Source of the DNA: Cupriavidus sp. U2
GTDB taxonomy: Bacteria; Pseudomonadota; Gammaproteobacteria; Burkholderiales; Burkholderiaceae
Reading direction: 5' to 3'
Assembly: GCF_009663685.2 (NCBI RefSeq)
Contig: NZ_RCOG02000027.1
Span: 362,347-426,346, forward strand
DNA: 64,000 nt
The notes beneath the pieces are model-generated. The model saw nothing but the letters and a program-made list of their open reading frames with translations, was not told the DNA's origin and ran no database searches. How positions within the stretch are numbered: the stretch's first letter is position 1; the number at the start of each line of letters is the position of its first letter. Both the position numbers and the translations under genes were made by a program. Shown in pieces: positions 7,546 through 15,297 of this stretch.

Positions 7546-8529
7546 ATGCTGGCGACAGCCAGACAACACCCGCCATTTTCGTTCCGCACCTTGTCCGCCT
7601 CGCCCGACCCCACCCACCGTGCGCCCGCGGGCGCTGTTACCGGCCCGCTCATGCGTCGCCTGCGCAGCCACGCCGGCAATCAGGTTCGCGCGCTCACGCG
7701 CAGCAATTCCGGGCTGACCCTCGACTACGACAATCCGCCCGGCGATCCCGGCCTGTTCGGTCCGGACGCTGTCTGCTGGCGCGTGCATGCCGATTTCCCG
7801 GCGATGCTGGCCGGCGGCGTCAGCGCGCTGTTGTTGCAGGCGCTACACCCGCGCGCGCTGGCCGGCGTGTGGGACCACTCCAGCTTCCGCACCGACATGC
7901 AGGGCCGCCTGGGGCGCACCGCGCAGTTCATCGCCGGCACCACGTACGGCAGCCGGGCCGACGCGACGCTGCTGATCGAACGGGTAAAGCGCATCCATGC
8001 GTCGATCCAGGGCACGGCACCCGATGGCCAGCCCTACGCCGCCGACGACCCCGACCTGCTGACGTGGGTGCACGTGGCCGAGGTGTCGAGCTTCATGGCC
8101 GGATACCTGCGCTACGTGGGGCCGCTGTCCGTGGCCGAGCAGGATCGGTATTTCGCGGAAGAGGCGACCGTCGCGGCGTTGCTGGGCGCACCGGACGTGC
8201 CGCGCTCGCGCGCCGGGGTCGATGCCTATCTGGAAGCCCAGCGTCCCGGTCTGGTGAACAGCGACCGGACAAAGGAAGTGGTCCGGCTGATCATGGCGAT
8301 GCCGGTGGCCAACCCGCTGCTGGTGCCAGCCGTGCGAACCATGGCCGATGCCGGCGTGGCCCTGCTGCCACCCTGGGCGCGCCAGATGCTTGGTCTGCAC
8401 CGCCCTTCGCTGCGCCGCTCGCTGGCACTTGCCGGCATGCGCGGGCTGGCGCCCACGCTGCGCTGGGCGCTGGGGCCTGGTCTGGCGGCACGTGCCAGAC
8501 GGCGGGTACAGGCGCGGCCCGCCGCCTGA
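7546..8529 (+). CDS. Oxygenase MpaB family protein (DUF2236)
   Basis: The best-supported part starts near 7651 (MRRLRSHAGNQVRAL) and carries DUF2236/MpaB signatures: GDPGLFGPDAVCWRVHADFP, ALLLQALHPRALAGVWDHS and a WVHVAEVSSFM motif with a conserved histidine. The family includes latex-clearing protein-like haem oxygenases and the fungal mycophenolate enzyme MpaB. The bacterial members are mostly uncharacterised. The start is uncertain: ATG 7546 gives 327 residues, TTG 7591 or ATG 7651 would give shorter forms, and none has a strong ribosome-binding site. The gene converges with the MFS exporter with no gap between the two stop codons. Confidence 0.78.
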   Translation: MLATARQHPPFSFRTLSASPDPTHRAPAGAVTGPLMRRLRSHAGNQVRALTRSNSGLTLDYDNPPGDPGLFGPDAVCWRVHADFPAMLAGGVSALLLQALHPRALAGVWDHSSFRTDMQGRLGRTAQFIAGTTYGSRADATLLIERVKRIHASIQGTAPDGQPYAADDPDLLTWVHVAEVSSFMAGYLRYVGPLSVAEQDRYFAEEATVAALLGAPDVPRSRAGVDAYLEAQRPGLVNSDRTKEVVRLIMAMPVANPLLVPAVRTMADAGVALLPPWARQMLGLHRPSLRRSLALAGMRGLAPTLRWALGPGLAARARRRVQARPAA

Positions 8530-10080
8530 TTACTCCGCTGTAGCCGCCGCCTTGGCTGCGGCGGCGGGGCTGCCACGCAGCGTCGTTTCCTTCAGGCGGG
8601 CCACGAAGAACGGCGCGATCAACGAGACCGCCGCGCTCATCAGGAACAGCACGCGGAACGCACGCTCGGCCGCCACACGCACGGCGGCGGCATCGCCGTG
8701 GTCGCCGCCGGACATCGCCCGACGGAACATGCTCATCAGCACATCCTCGCCGCCGCGCATGTCCGACACCGCCACGCCGCTATGGCGCAGCAGCGCGATC
8801 AGCACCGTGGTAAGCACGGCCACGCCGACAGCGCCGCCCAGCAGCCGCGAAAACGCTGTCAGCGCCGTGGCGATCCCCACCTGCTGGGGCGGCACGGCGT
8901 TCTGCGTCGCTACCAGCCCGCTGGGCAGCTGCAGGCCGATCGACAGGCCCAGTACGATCATTACCAGCGCCGCCAGCGTCACCGATTGCGGTGGCGTGAA
9001 TGCCAGCGCCACGATGGCCACGGGCGCCACCAGGCAGCCCGTCATCTGCAGCGGCTTGTAGCGGCCGCTCCACGACATCAGCCGGCCCGAGACATACGCG
9101 CCGAACGGAATGGCCAGCGTCAGCGGCACCAGCCGCAGCGCGGCGGTGTCCGCAGCCGCACCGCCCACCACCTGAAAGCGCAGCGGCAACAGCACCGACA
9201 TCGCGATCAGCTGGAAGAAGCACAGGAACAGCGTCAGGCAGCAGATGGCCACGGTGGGCACGCCCAGCATGGCAAGCGGAATCACTGGATCGGTGGCGCG
9301 GCGCTCCTGCCACACGAACACCACCATGCCGATCAGGCCCGCCGCCAGCAGGCCGATCGTTTGCGGTTCCAGCGGCGAATGGCCCTGCCCCAGACGGGTC
9401 AGGAACACCAGCACGCCGGACAGGCCGCCGCCGAACAGCAACGCGCCCAGGTAGTCGATCTTGTGCTTGCGGCCGCTCACGGGCAGATGGCGCAGCGCGC
9501 GGCGCACCACCACCAGCGCGATCAGGGCCAGCGGGATGTTGATCCAGAAAATCCAGCGCCACGACAGGAAGTGCGCCAGGTAGCCGCCGATCACCGGCCC
9601 CGCCATGCTGGCCACGGCCCACACGCCGCTGACATAGCCCTGGTACTTGCCGCGTTCGCGCAGCGGTACCACGTCGGCGATGGTAGCCTGCGACACCGAA
9701 ATCAGCCCGCCGCCGCCCAGGCCCTGCAGGATGCGCGCGACGATCAGCATCGGCATGGTCGTGGCGAGCGCACAGGCGATCGACGCCAGCAGGAACAGGA
9801 TGATCGAGAACGTCAGCACCGAGCGGCGCCCCAGCACATCGGACAGCTTGCCGTAGATCGGCGTCACCACCGTCGACGCCACCAGATAGGCCGAAATCAC
9901 CCAGGCCATGTCCTCGAAACCATTGAGCTGCAGCGCGATGTCGGGCAGCACCACGGCCACGATCGACTGTTCGAGCGCGCCGAGCAGGATGGCCAGCATC
10001 AGGCCAAAGATGACCTGCATGACCGGGACGTCAGCCGGAGGAGCGTCGGGGGAAAGCCGGGATGAGGGCGCTGCGGACAT
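8530..10080 (-). CDS. MFS transporter, DHA2 (14-TM, EmrB/QacA-type) drug exporter
   Basis: This 516-residue protein has about 14 predicted membrane helices. Motifs include LGALEQSIVAVVLPDIA in helix 1, GKLSDVLGRRSVL as the cytoplasmic loop 2-3 motif (motif A), and GVWAVASMAGPVIGGYL, the antiporter motif C with its GPxxGG core. This matches proton-driven multidrug or toxic-compound exporters of the EmrB/QacA class. The first 20 residues form a hydrophilic N-terminal tail. It is monocistronic and divergent from nothing nearby; the LysR gene further upstream reads in the same direction. The substrate is unknown. Confidence 0.92.
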   Translation of the reverse strand: MSAAPSSRLSPDAPPADVPVMQVIFGLMLAILLGALEQSIVAVVLPDIALQLNGFEDMAWVISAYLVASTVVTPIYGKLSDVLGRRSVLTFSIILFLLASIACALATTMPMLIVARILQGLGGGGLISVSQATIADVVPLRERGKYQGYVSGVWAVASMAGPVIGGYLAHFLSWRWIFWINIPLALIALVVVRRALRHLPVSGRKHKIDYLGALLFGGGLSGVLVFLTRLGQGHSPLEPQTIGLLAAGLIGMVVFVWQERRATDPVIPLAMLGVPTVAICCLTLFLCFFQLIAMSVLLPLRFQVVGGAAADTAALRLVPLTLAIPFGAYVSGRLMSWSGRYKPLQMTGCLVAPVAIVALAFTPPQSVTLAALVMIVLGLSIGLQLPSGLVATQNAVPPQQVGIATALTAFSRLLGGAVGVAVLTTVLIALLRHSGVAVSDMRGGEDVLMSMFRRAMSGGDHGDAAAVRVAAERAFRVLFLMSAAVSLIAPFFVARLKETTLRGSPAAAAKAAATAE

Positions 10081-10248
10081 GGTGTGGCCTGGCTGGCAGA
10101 TGAAGGCCCGGACGGGCTTCGCTGCTCTTTTGTCGGTGAAGGAGAGCCGCTATTTTAGGCGACTGCTGAAGACCGCGCTTGTCGATTCCCTTTCAACGCC
10201 CGCTTTTGGACCCGGAACCGAGGCCTGAAAGCGACACCATCATCACTT

Positions 10249-11157
10249 TTATGACAAGGATTCACAGCATGCGCGTACTGCTTGGCGCAACCAGCGGTGG
10301 GCGGGATCGGTGTCGCGCCGCGCATGCCAGGCCTGCTGAAATGGCACCGATGGCAGCGCCACGGGTGGCGCGAACGCGCGCAGCCCCGGCTGGGGCGGCG
10401 CGGCGGACAGCGTCCGGGCGGCCACCGTCAGGATCAGGTCGGTGCCGGCCACCACGTCCAGCGCCGCGCTCCAGTGCGGCAGGACCACCGCGACATGGCG
10501 GTCCAGGCCCGCTGCCGCCAGGGCGGCGTCGATATCGCTCGGCGCATCGAGCCGCATCGCCACCAGCACGTGGGGACGGGCCAGCCACGCCTCGCGCGCC
10601 AGGTCGCCGTGCGCGGGCAGCGTGGCGCGGTCCGCCACGCTGATGTAGTGGTCCTCGAACAGCAGGTCGACACAGATATCGCGCGGCAGATGCGGAAACA
10701 CGCCCAGCGCCAGATCGATCTCGCCGTCGGCCAGCTTGGCGAGCATGGCTTCGCGGCTGGCCTGCACGGCGGCCAGGTCGATGCCGGGCGCCTCGCTCCG
10801 CAGTCGCCGCACCAGCGCCGGCAGAATGATGCGCGCGCCGTAGTCGGACAGCGCCAGGCGGAACGTGCGCCGGGACTGGGCCGGATCGAAGGCGGATGTG
10901 CGCAGCAGGCCGTTGAGCTGGCTCAGCGCATCTTCCAGCGGCGGCAGCAGTTCGCGCGCGCGCGCCGTCAGCACCAGGCCGGCGTCGCGCCGCACCAGCA
11001 GCGGATCGTCGAACAGGTCGCGCAACTGGGCCAGCGCGTGGCTGACCGCCGGCTGGCTCTTGTGCAGCCGTACCGCCGCGCGCGTGACGTGCTGCTCCGT
11101 CAGCAACGCGTGCAGCGTCAACAGCAGGTTCATGTCGAGGCGGCGCAGGTCATCCAT
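10249..11157 (-). CDS. LysR family transcriptional regulator
   Basis: The 302-residue protein begins MDDLRRLDMNLLLTLHALL and has the helix-turn-helix HVTRAAVRLHKSQPAVSHAL (about 24-43) and FDDPLLVRR just after it, as in the NodD/NahR-like branch of LysR regulators. An effector domain of periplasmic-binding fold follows. The gene diverges from the DMT-type permease at 11249, so the permease is the natural candidate target; the 91-base gap would hold the shared control region. The effector is unknown. Confidence 0.93.
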   Translation of the reverse strand: MDDLRRLDMNLLLTLHALLTEQHVTRAAVRLHKSQPAVSHALAQLRDLFDDPLLVRRDAGLVLTARARELLPPLEDALSQLNGLLRTSAFDPAQSRRTFRLALSDYGARIILPALVRRLRSEAPGIDLAAVQASREAMLAKLADGEIDLALGVFPHLPRDICVDLLFEDHYISVADRATLPAHGDLAREAWLARPHVLVAMRLDAPSDIDAALAAAGLDRHVAVVLPHWSAALDVVAGTDLILTVAARTLSAAPPQPGLRAFAPPVALPSVPFQQAWHARRDTDPAHRWLRQAVRACCESLS

Positions 11158-11248
11158 GCGGCGAATGTCTCAGGTAAGGATTGCGAATTTCCCTGGCGGC
11201 CCAGCCGCGGGCACCATGGGTGCTTCGTTCTTGAACCGGAGACTTTAC

Positions 11249-11791
11249 ATGACGGCACCTTTGGCCACGCCGCTGGCATCCACCTGGATGCTGATGGGCA
11301 TCGCGCTGCTTGCCGGCGCCATGATCCCGTTCCAAGCCGGCACCAACGCCACGCTGGGCCGCTTGCTCGGCCATCCGCTGTGGGCCACGGTGCTGTCCCT
11401 GCTGCTGAGCTTGCTGGTGGTACTGCCGGTGCTGTGGGGCACGCGGGCGCCACCGCCGGCGCTGGCCGGCGCCCTGCACGGGCCGTGGTGGCAGTGGATC
11501 GGCGGCGTGTTCGGCGTGATCTACATTACGGCCGCGCTGATCCTGGCGCCCCGTGTGGGCACCGCGAACTTCATCGTCGGCGTCGTGGCCGGCCAGGTGC
11601 TGGCTTCGCTGCTGATCGATCACCTCGGGCTGGTGGGGCTCCCCAGCCGGCCCGTCACCTGGATGCGCCTGGCCGGGGTGGGACTGGTGCTGGCCGGGAT
11701 GGCAGTCATGCAATGGCAGCCATCGGACGTGGCCACGCAAGCAGACGGCGCCGCGTCTGGCGCCGCCTCGCTGCGCAACCACCAGCGTTAA
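11249..11791 (+). CDS. DMT family transporter, YdcZ/DUF606 type
   Basis: The start was set at ATG 11249 (MTAPLATPLASTWM), giving 180 residues; the frame further upstream runs antisense through the LysR gene. There are about five membrane helices. PFQAGTNATLGR near residue 27-38 and the GVIYITAALILAPRVG and NFIVGVVAGQV stretches are typical of the DUF606/YdcZ group of small drug/metabolite permeases. It is divergent from the LysR regulator at 10249-11157, its likely controller. Its 3' end overlaps the end of the convergent chemoreceptor gene by four bases. Confidence 0.85.
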   Translation: MTAPLATPLASTWMLMGIALLAGAMIPFQAGTNATLGRLLGHPLWATVLSLLLSLLVVLPVLWGTRAPPPALAGALHGPWWQWIGGVFGVIYITAALILAPRVGTANFIVGVVAGQVLASLLIDHLGLVGLPSRPVTWMRLAGVGLVLAGMAVMQWQPSDVATQADGAASGAASLRNHQR

Positions 11792-13791
11792 AACGTTTCC
11801 CAGTCGCCGGTATCGGCTGTTGCCGGGGTCGGCGCGGCGGCGGGCCGACGGCGGGCCGGCGTGGCCAGCACGGGTTCCTTGCGCTGATGCGTCACCGGCG
11901 AGCGCGGCGCGGCCGGCCTGGCGCCGTGGCGCGACAGCACCGGCTCGGCCTTGGCCTTGCGCTGCACGGGCGGCCGCGTCGCGGCGGGCACGGCGGCCAC
12001 GCGGGTCGGCGCCCGCGCCGTCACCGGCGCCTGTGCAGCCACCGGGGCCGGCCTTGCAGGCTGGACCGGCTTGGCTGGCTTGACCGGCAAGGCCCGCTTC
12101 ACCGGCTCGGCGGCGGGCGCGGGCAATGCCCGGGCTGGCTTTGCAGGAATGACGCGCGCAGGCCTGGCGACCGCCACCGCGGCGGCGCGCGGCGTTGCCG
12201 GGTGCCGCGCGACGGGCTCAGCGGTTGCGATGCCGCCCTGCCCCAAGTCGAACCGCGCCACCTCGGTCACCAGGCCGCCGGCCTGCTGCAGCAGGCTTTC
12301 GGCCGCTGCACTGGCTTCTTCGACCAGCGCGGCGTTCTGCTGCGTCACGCTTTCCATCTGGGTAATCGCCAGGCTCACCTGTTCGATGCCGGCGGTCTGC
12401 TCTTCGCTGGCCGACGAGATCTCGCCCATGATGTCGGTCACGCGGCGCACGGCGGTCACGATGTCGTCCATCGTCTTGCCGGCCGCCTCAACCTGTTTGG
12501 CGCCGTCCTGCACCTGGCGCACGGACCCGTTGATCAGCTCGCCGATTTCCTTGGCCGCCGACGACGACCGCTGGGCCAGGCTGCGGACTTCGGCCGCCAC
12601 CACGCTGAAGCCCCGGCCCTGCTCGCCGGCGCGAGCGGCTTCCACGGCCGCGTTCAGCGCCAGGATATTGGTCTGGAATGCGATGCCCTCGATCACGCCG
12701 ATGATTTCGGACACGCGGGCCGACGACTTCGAGATCCCGTCCATCGTATCCACCACGCTGCGCACCGCGCGGCCGCCTTCGGTGGCCACCTCGGACGCGT
12801 TGACGGCAAGCTGGTTGGCCTGCCGCGCGTTCTCGGCGTTCTGGCGCACGGTCGATGTCAACTGTTCCATCGATGCAGCGGTCTGCTCCAGCGAGGCCGC
12901 CTGCTCTTCGGTACGCTGCGACAGGTCGGTGTTGCCACTGGCGATTTCGCGGGCGGCGGTATCGATCGAACCGGCTGCCTGCTGGATGCCACGCACCAGC
13001 GTGCCCAGCTGCCCGAAGGCACGCTCCAGTGCGCCGAGCATGCGGCCCATTTCGTCCTGGCTGCGCACCTGGATCGCGTGGCCAAGCTGGCCCTGCGCCA
13101 GCGCCTCGGCCGCATCCAGCGCCTGGTGAGCGGGACGCGTCACCGAGCGCGCCAGTCCGATGCCAAGCAGTGCAGCGATGACGGCAGCCACGGCCGACAT
13201 GCCGATCAGCACGTTGCGCGTGAAGACATACTGCGCCGAGGCCTCGTCGACCGCCGCCATGGCCATCTTGCGGCCCAGTTCGGCGGCGGCATCGAGACTG
13301 TCGAAGTACGCCGCCTGGGCCGCCGGCAGGGTCACCACCAGCCCGGCACGGGCGCCATCGAAGGCGCCACCACGCAGTTGTTGCATGACGAGGTCGAGCT
13401 GGCCGTTGTAATTGGCGCGCACCTGCATCAGTTGCTCAAACCTGGCACTGGAATCGGCGCTTGCGGAAGCCCGCATGACCTTGCCCAGATCTTCGAGCGT
13501 GGCGCTGACCTGTTCCCGGATCTTGCCGATCTTCTCGGCGTTCTGCTCCGCCAGCGCCGGGTCTTCCGTCAGGGCGGCGTCGCGCACCAGGATGCCGATC
13601 GTCAGCACCCGCTCCTTGGCCAGTTTCAGATCCAGCACGCGCAACAGCCGTTGTTCCACGGCCTGGTGCATCGCGTCGTTCATGCCGCCCAGCGCCCTCA
13701 CGCCTACCGTGGCCACCACGGCCAGCAGCACCACCACCACGGCGAATGCCAGCGACATCCGCGCGCCGATCCCCATTTTCCGCAAGCCCAT
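11788..13791 (-). CDS. Methyl-accepting chemotaxis protein with CheR/CheB docking pentapeptide
   Basis: The start was set at MGLRKMGIGARMSLAF (13791), preceded by an AAAGG ribosome-binding site; 667 residues. In order: membrane helix 1 (about 12-32), a periplasmic four-helix-bundle sensor (about 33-185), helix 2 (about 190-212), HAMP (about 213-265) and a cytoplasmic signalling domain whose hairpin tip carries the invariant GIAFQTNILALNAAVEAARA. A tail of about 130 residues, very rich in Ala, Pro, Lys and Arg, ends in DWETF, a variant of the NWETF pentapeptide that tethers CheR and CheB in enteric receptors. The ligand cannot be inferred. It points away from the flagellar genes that begin on its other side. 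Confidence 0.94.
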   Translation of the reverse strand: MGLRKMGIGARMSLAFAVVVVLLAVVATVGVRALGGMNDAMHQAVEQRLLRVLDLKLAKERVLTIGILVRDAALTEDPALAEQNAEKIGKIREQVSATLEDLGKVMRASASADSSARFEQLMQVRANYNGQLDLVMQQLRGGAFDGARAGLVVTLPAAQAAYFDSLDAAAELGRKMAMAAVDEASAQYVFTRNVLIGMSAVAAVIAALLGIGLARSVTRPAHQALDAAEALAQGQLGHAIQVRSQDEMGRMLGALERAFGQLGTLVRGIQQAAGSIDTAAREIASGNTDLSQRTEEQAASLEQTAASMEQLTSTVRQNAENARQANQLAVNASEVATEGGRAVRSVVDTMDGISKSSARVSEIIGVIEGIAFQTNILALNAAVEAARAGEQGRGFSVVAAEVRSLAQRSSSAAKEIGELINGSVRQVQDGAKQVEAAGKTMDDIVTAVRRVTDIMGEISSASEEQTAGIEQVSLAITQMESVTQQNAALVEEASAAAESLLQQAGGLVTEVARFDLGQGGIATAEPVARHPATPRAAAVAVARPARVIPAKPARALPAPAAEPVKRALPVKPAKPVQPARPAPVAAQAPVTARAPTRVAAVPAATRPPVQRKAKAEPVLSRHGARPAAPRSPVTHQRKEPVLATPARRRPAAAPTPATADTGDWETF

Positions 13792-14049
13792 GACTTCGTA
13801 CCTTTCGTCTGTCGGGTTGTATTTGTACGCGCTACGTCCGCCCGAGGAGGGGCGTCGCACGGCACGGTAACGGCGGGCCGCACGCTGCACTTGAGCGAAT
13901 AAATGAAATGGGGGGAAAAGTCGCTGCTCTTCCACAAATTGGGGGCGCAGCGCATGGCGTCTAATTGCCTGAGGCACTTCGATCCCGTCGCAAATGGACG
14001 GGCGAGGCAGACTGCCGGAACGGCGGATTGCATCGAAGGATGCGGGCTC

Positions 14050-14087
14050 AAAAAAAAGAAGCCCACGCGCGGGGTGCTCGTAGGCTT
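14050..14087 (-). terminator. Intrinsic terminator (3' end of the candidate small RNA)
   Basis: On the minus strand AAGCCTAC pairs with GTGGGCTT (14080-14087 with 14059-14066, one wobble pair) around a 13-base loop, followed by TTCTTTTTTTT down to 14050. This is a strong rho-independent terminator signature. No protein gene on this strand ends here, which is what points to a non-coding transcript. Confidence 0.7.
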
Positions 14088-14127
14088 TCAGGACTGCTAT
14101 GAAGGGACCGGCTGTACCCGGTCCCGA
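14050..14127 (-). ncRNA. Candidate small RNA of about 78 nt
   Basis: The predicted transcript starts near 14127, seven bases after a near-consensus sigma-70 -10 element, and ends in the terminator at 14050. Its 5' part folds into a perfect 8-bp hairpin (GGGACCGG with CCGGTCCC, 14104-14125). A short unpaired stretch (about TTCATAGCAGTCCTG) and the terminator hairpin follow. There is no open reading frame of note inside. It could be a free regulatory RNA or an attenuated leader for the chemoreceptor gene that starts 260 bases downstream. It lies 580 bases from a gene for an Hfq-like protein. Sequence family not recognised. Confidence 0.55.
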
Positions 14128-14133
14128 ACCGCG

Positions 14134-14162
14134 AATATAAACCTGCTTACATGAGGTGTAAA
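14134..14162 (-). promoter_or_regulatory. Strong sigma-70 promoter for the candidate small RNA
   Basis: On the minus strand TTTACA (14157-14162), a 17-base spacer and TATATT (14134-14139) form a promoter matching consensus in 10 of 12 positions with ideal spacing. Transcription would run leftward into the candidate small RNA and possibly on to the chemoreceptor gene. Confidence 0.65.
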
Positions 14163-14172
14163 TCGCGTTTCT

Positions 14173-14190
14173 ATCAGGGATTCCCCTGAT
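14173..14190. promoter_or_regulatory. Inverted repeat ATCAGGG-ATTC-CCCTGAT
   Basis: A perfect 7-bp inverted repeat with a 4-base gap lies directly upstream (11 bases) of the -35 element of the small-RNA promoter. Its size and place suit an activator or repressor operator; the protein that would bind is not known. Confidence 0.35.
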
Positions 14191-14706
14191 GGCGGGTGTA
14201 ACGAGTGCGTCACTCGCATGCCAAAAGTGATGCAAGAAGACACTTTTAGACTTATCGATGAATTACGGACGCTTCCCGGAAACCTTTAGCTGGCGCGGGT
14301 TGTGGAGAATGAGCCAGTCGCGGCGAGCCTCAGCCGATCGATATGTGCTACACAAATCACAAAAGTGCGGCAACTAAATAAGTAGAGCAAATCCTCTAGG
14401 CCCAGCCCCGCAGGGGGTTCGTCAACACTTGTAAAACTTTGTTACTCTCCCGCCTGAAGTATTCCCCTTCTCTCCTGGCAGAGACGACCCCACCGGGTAG
14501 CAGGGCAGCGTCCATCACTTCCCTCGAACGCCTGTCCGCTGCAATCATGTCGTCGTGTCCCTGCACCGGTTCCGAGAGCGAATGTTTCAATTCTCGCCGC
14601 GATCAGGCTGCAGTAACCGTCACTTTTAGTGCGACGGCACGCAAAGTCCCTGGTCATCGGACCGTTGTCAGCCGCCAGAACCCTCGCGGGCTCTTCCGGA
14701 GAAGTT
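14191..14706. other. Intergenic stretch upstream of the hfq-like gene
   Basis: About 516 bases with lower GC than the flanks up to about 14460. I see no supported protein gene: a 64-codon minus-strand frame (14396-14590) has no family features. The promoter of the hfq-like gene should lie here but no convincing element could be fixed. Confidence 0.4.
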
Positions 14707-15027
14707 GTGAAGAAGGAAATCAAGGCTCCCAGACCCAGCAGAAAGCTGCAGCAGTTGCAGTTCGCCGCGCACAGCGCCAGCCGTGCCGCGGTGGTCGTGC
14801 ATCTGTCGAATGGCACGCGGCTCAATGGCATCGTGCTGGCGTCGGACAATTACATGATCCTGCTCGGGCGGACCGCCGAGGATCCCACTCCGACACTGAT
14901 CTACAAGCGCGCCATCACGGTGGTGACGCCCGCCCACGCGTCGACCGACGCCGTGGCGATGCTGGACGCCGACGTATCGCCGGATTTCGTGCGGATCTTC
15001 ATTCCGCGCACCCGCAAGCGCCGCTGA
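14707..15027 (+). CDS. Hfq-like Sm-fold protein encoded upstream of flagellin
   Basis: The start is GTG 14707, chosen because GGAGAAG (14698-14704) is placed ideally before it; 106 residues. Aligned by eye to E. coli Hfq without gaps from LQ to the first loop, it keeps the proximal-face LQ pair, the rim arginine, the Sm1 motif (VVVHLSNGTRLNG for VSIYLVNGIKLQG), the SDNYMILL strand (for SFDQFVILL) and a YKRAITVVTP Sm2 motif (for YKHAISTVVP). The loop between Sm1 and Sm2 is a few residues longer, the Hfq His57 position is Arg, and there is a basic 35-residue C-terminal extension ending RTRKRR. An RNA-binding hexamer is expected by homology. Its position 270 bases before fliC suggests a role in flagellar RNA control; that is inference. 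Confidence 0.72.
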   Translation: MKKEIKAPRPSRKLQQLQFAAHSASRAAVVVHLSNGTRLNGIVLASDNYMILLGRTAEDPTPTLIYKRAITVVTPAHASTDAVAMLDADVSPDFVRIFIPRTRKRR

Positions 15028-15174
15028 CCGCCCGGCCCGCCGCGGGGCTGGCCGCCGCCGGCGGCATCGTCTCCGCCTCTCTATATATAGCAGGCCACAA
15101 CGGGCCCCATGGCGGGCAGGGCCGCCGCCATACACCAGATCGGCCCACGCCCGCAGCACGCGCAAAAGTCACTC

Positions 15175-15201
15175 TAAAGTCTTCTCACCCACGGTCGATA
15201 A
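15175..15201 (+). promoter_or_regulatory. Sigma-28 (FliA) promoter of fliC
   Basis: TAAAGTCT (15175-15182), an 11-base spacer and GTCGATAA (15194-15201) match the sigma-28 consensus TAAAGTTT-N11-GCCGATAA in 14 of 16 positions. The leader to the fliC start codon would be about 90 nt, long enough for post-transcriptional control. Confidence 0.85.
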
Positions 15202-15297
15202 CCTTTGCAACGGAGGCACTCTACGCCCTGCACTGCAGGCAGCCAACGTTACGGCACCCGCCGGAATGCCTAAAACATTGCAAATAGGAGTCGTACC

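Noticed and set aside
10282..13902. Long open plus-strand frame across the LysR, DMT and chemoreceptor genes
   Set aside because: It lies antisense to two clear genes and contains no family sequence; the supported plus-strand gene there is only 11249-11791, in another frame.
14396..14590. 64-codon minus-strand frame upstream of the hfq-like gene
   Set aside because: No ribosome-binding site of note and no recognisable sequence features; it reads across an intergenic region likely to hold promoters.
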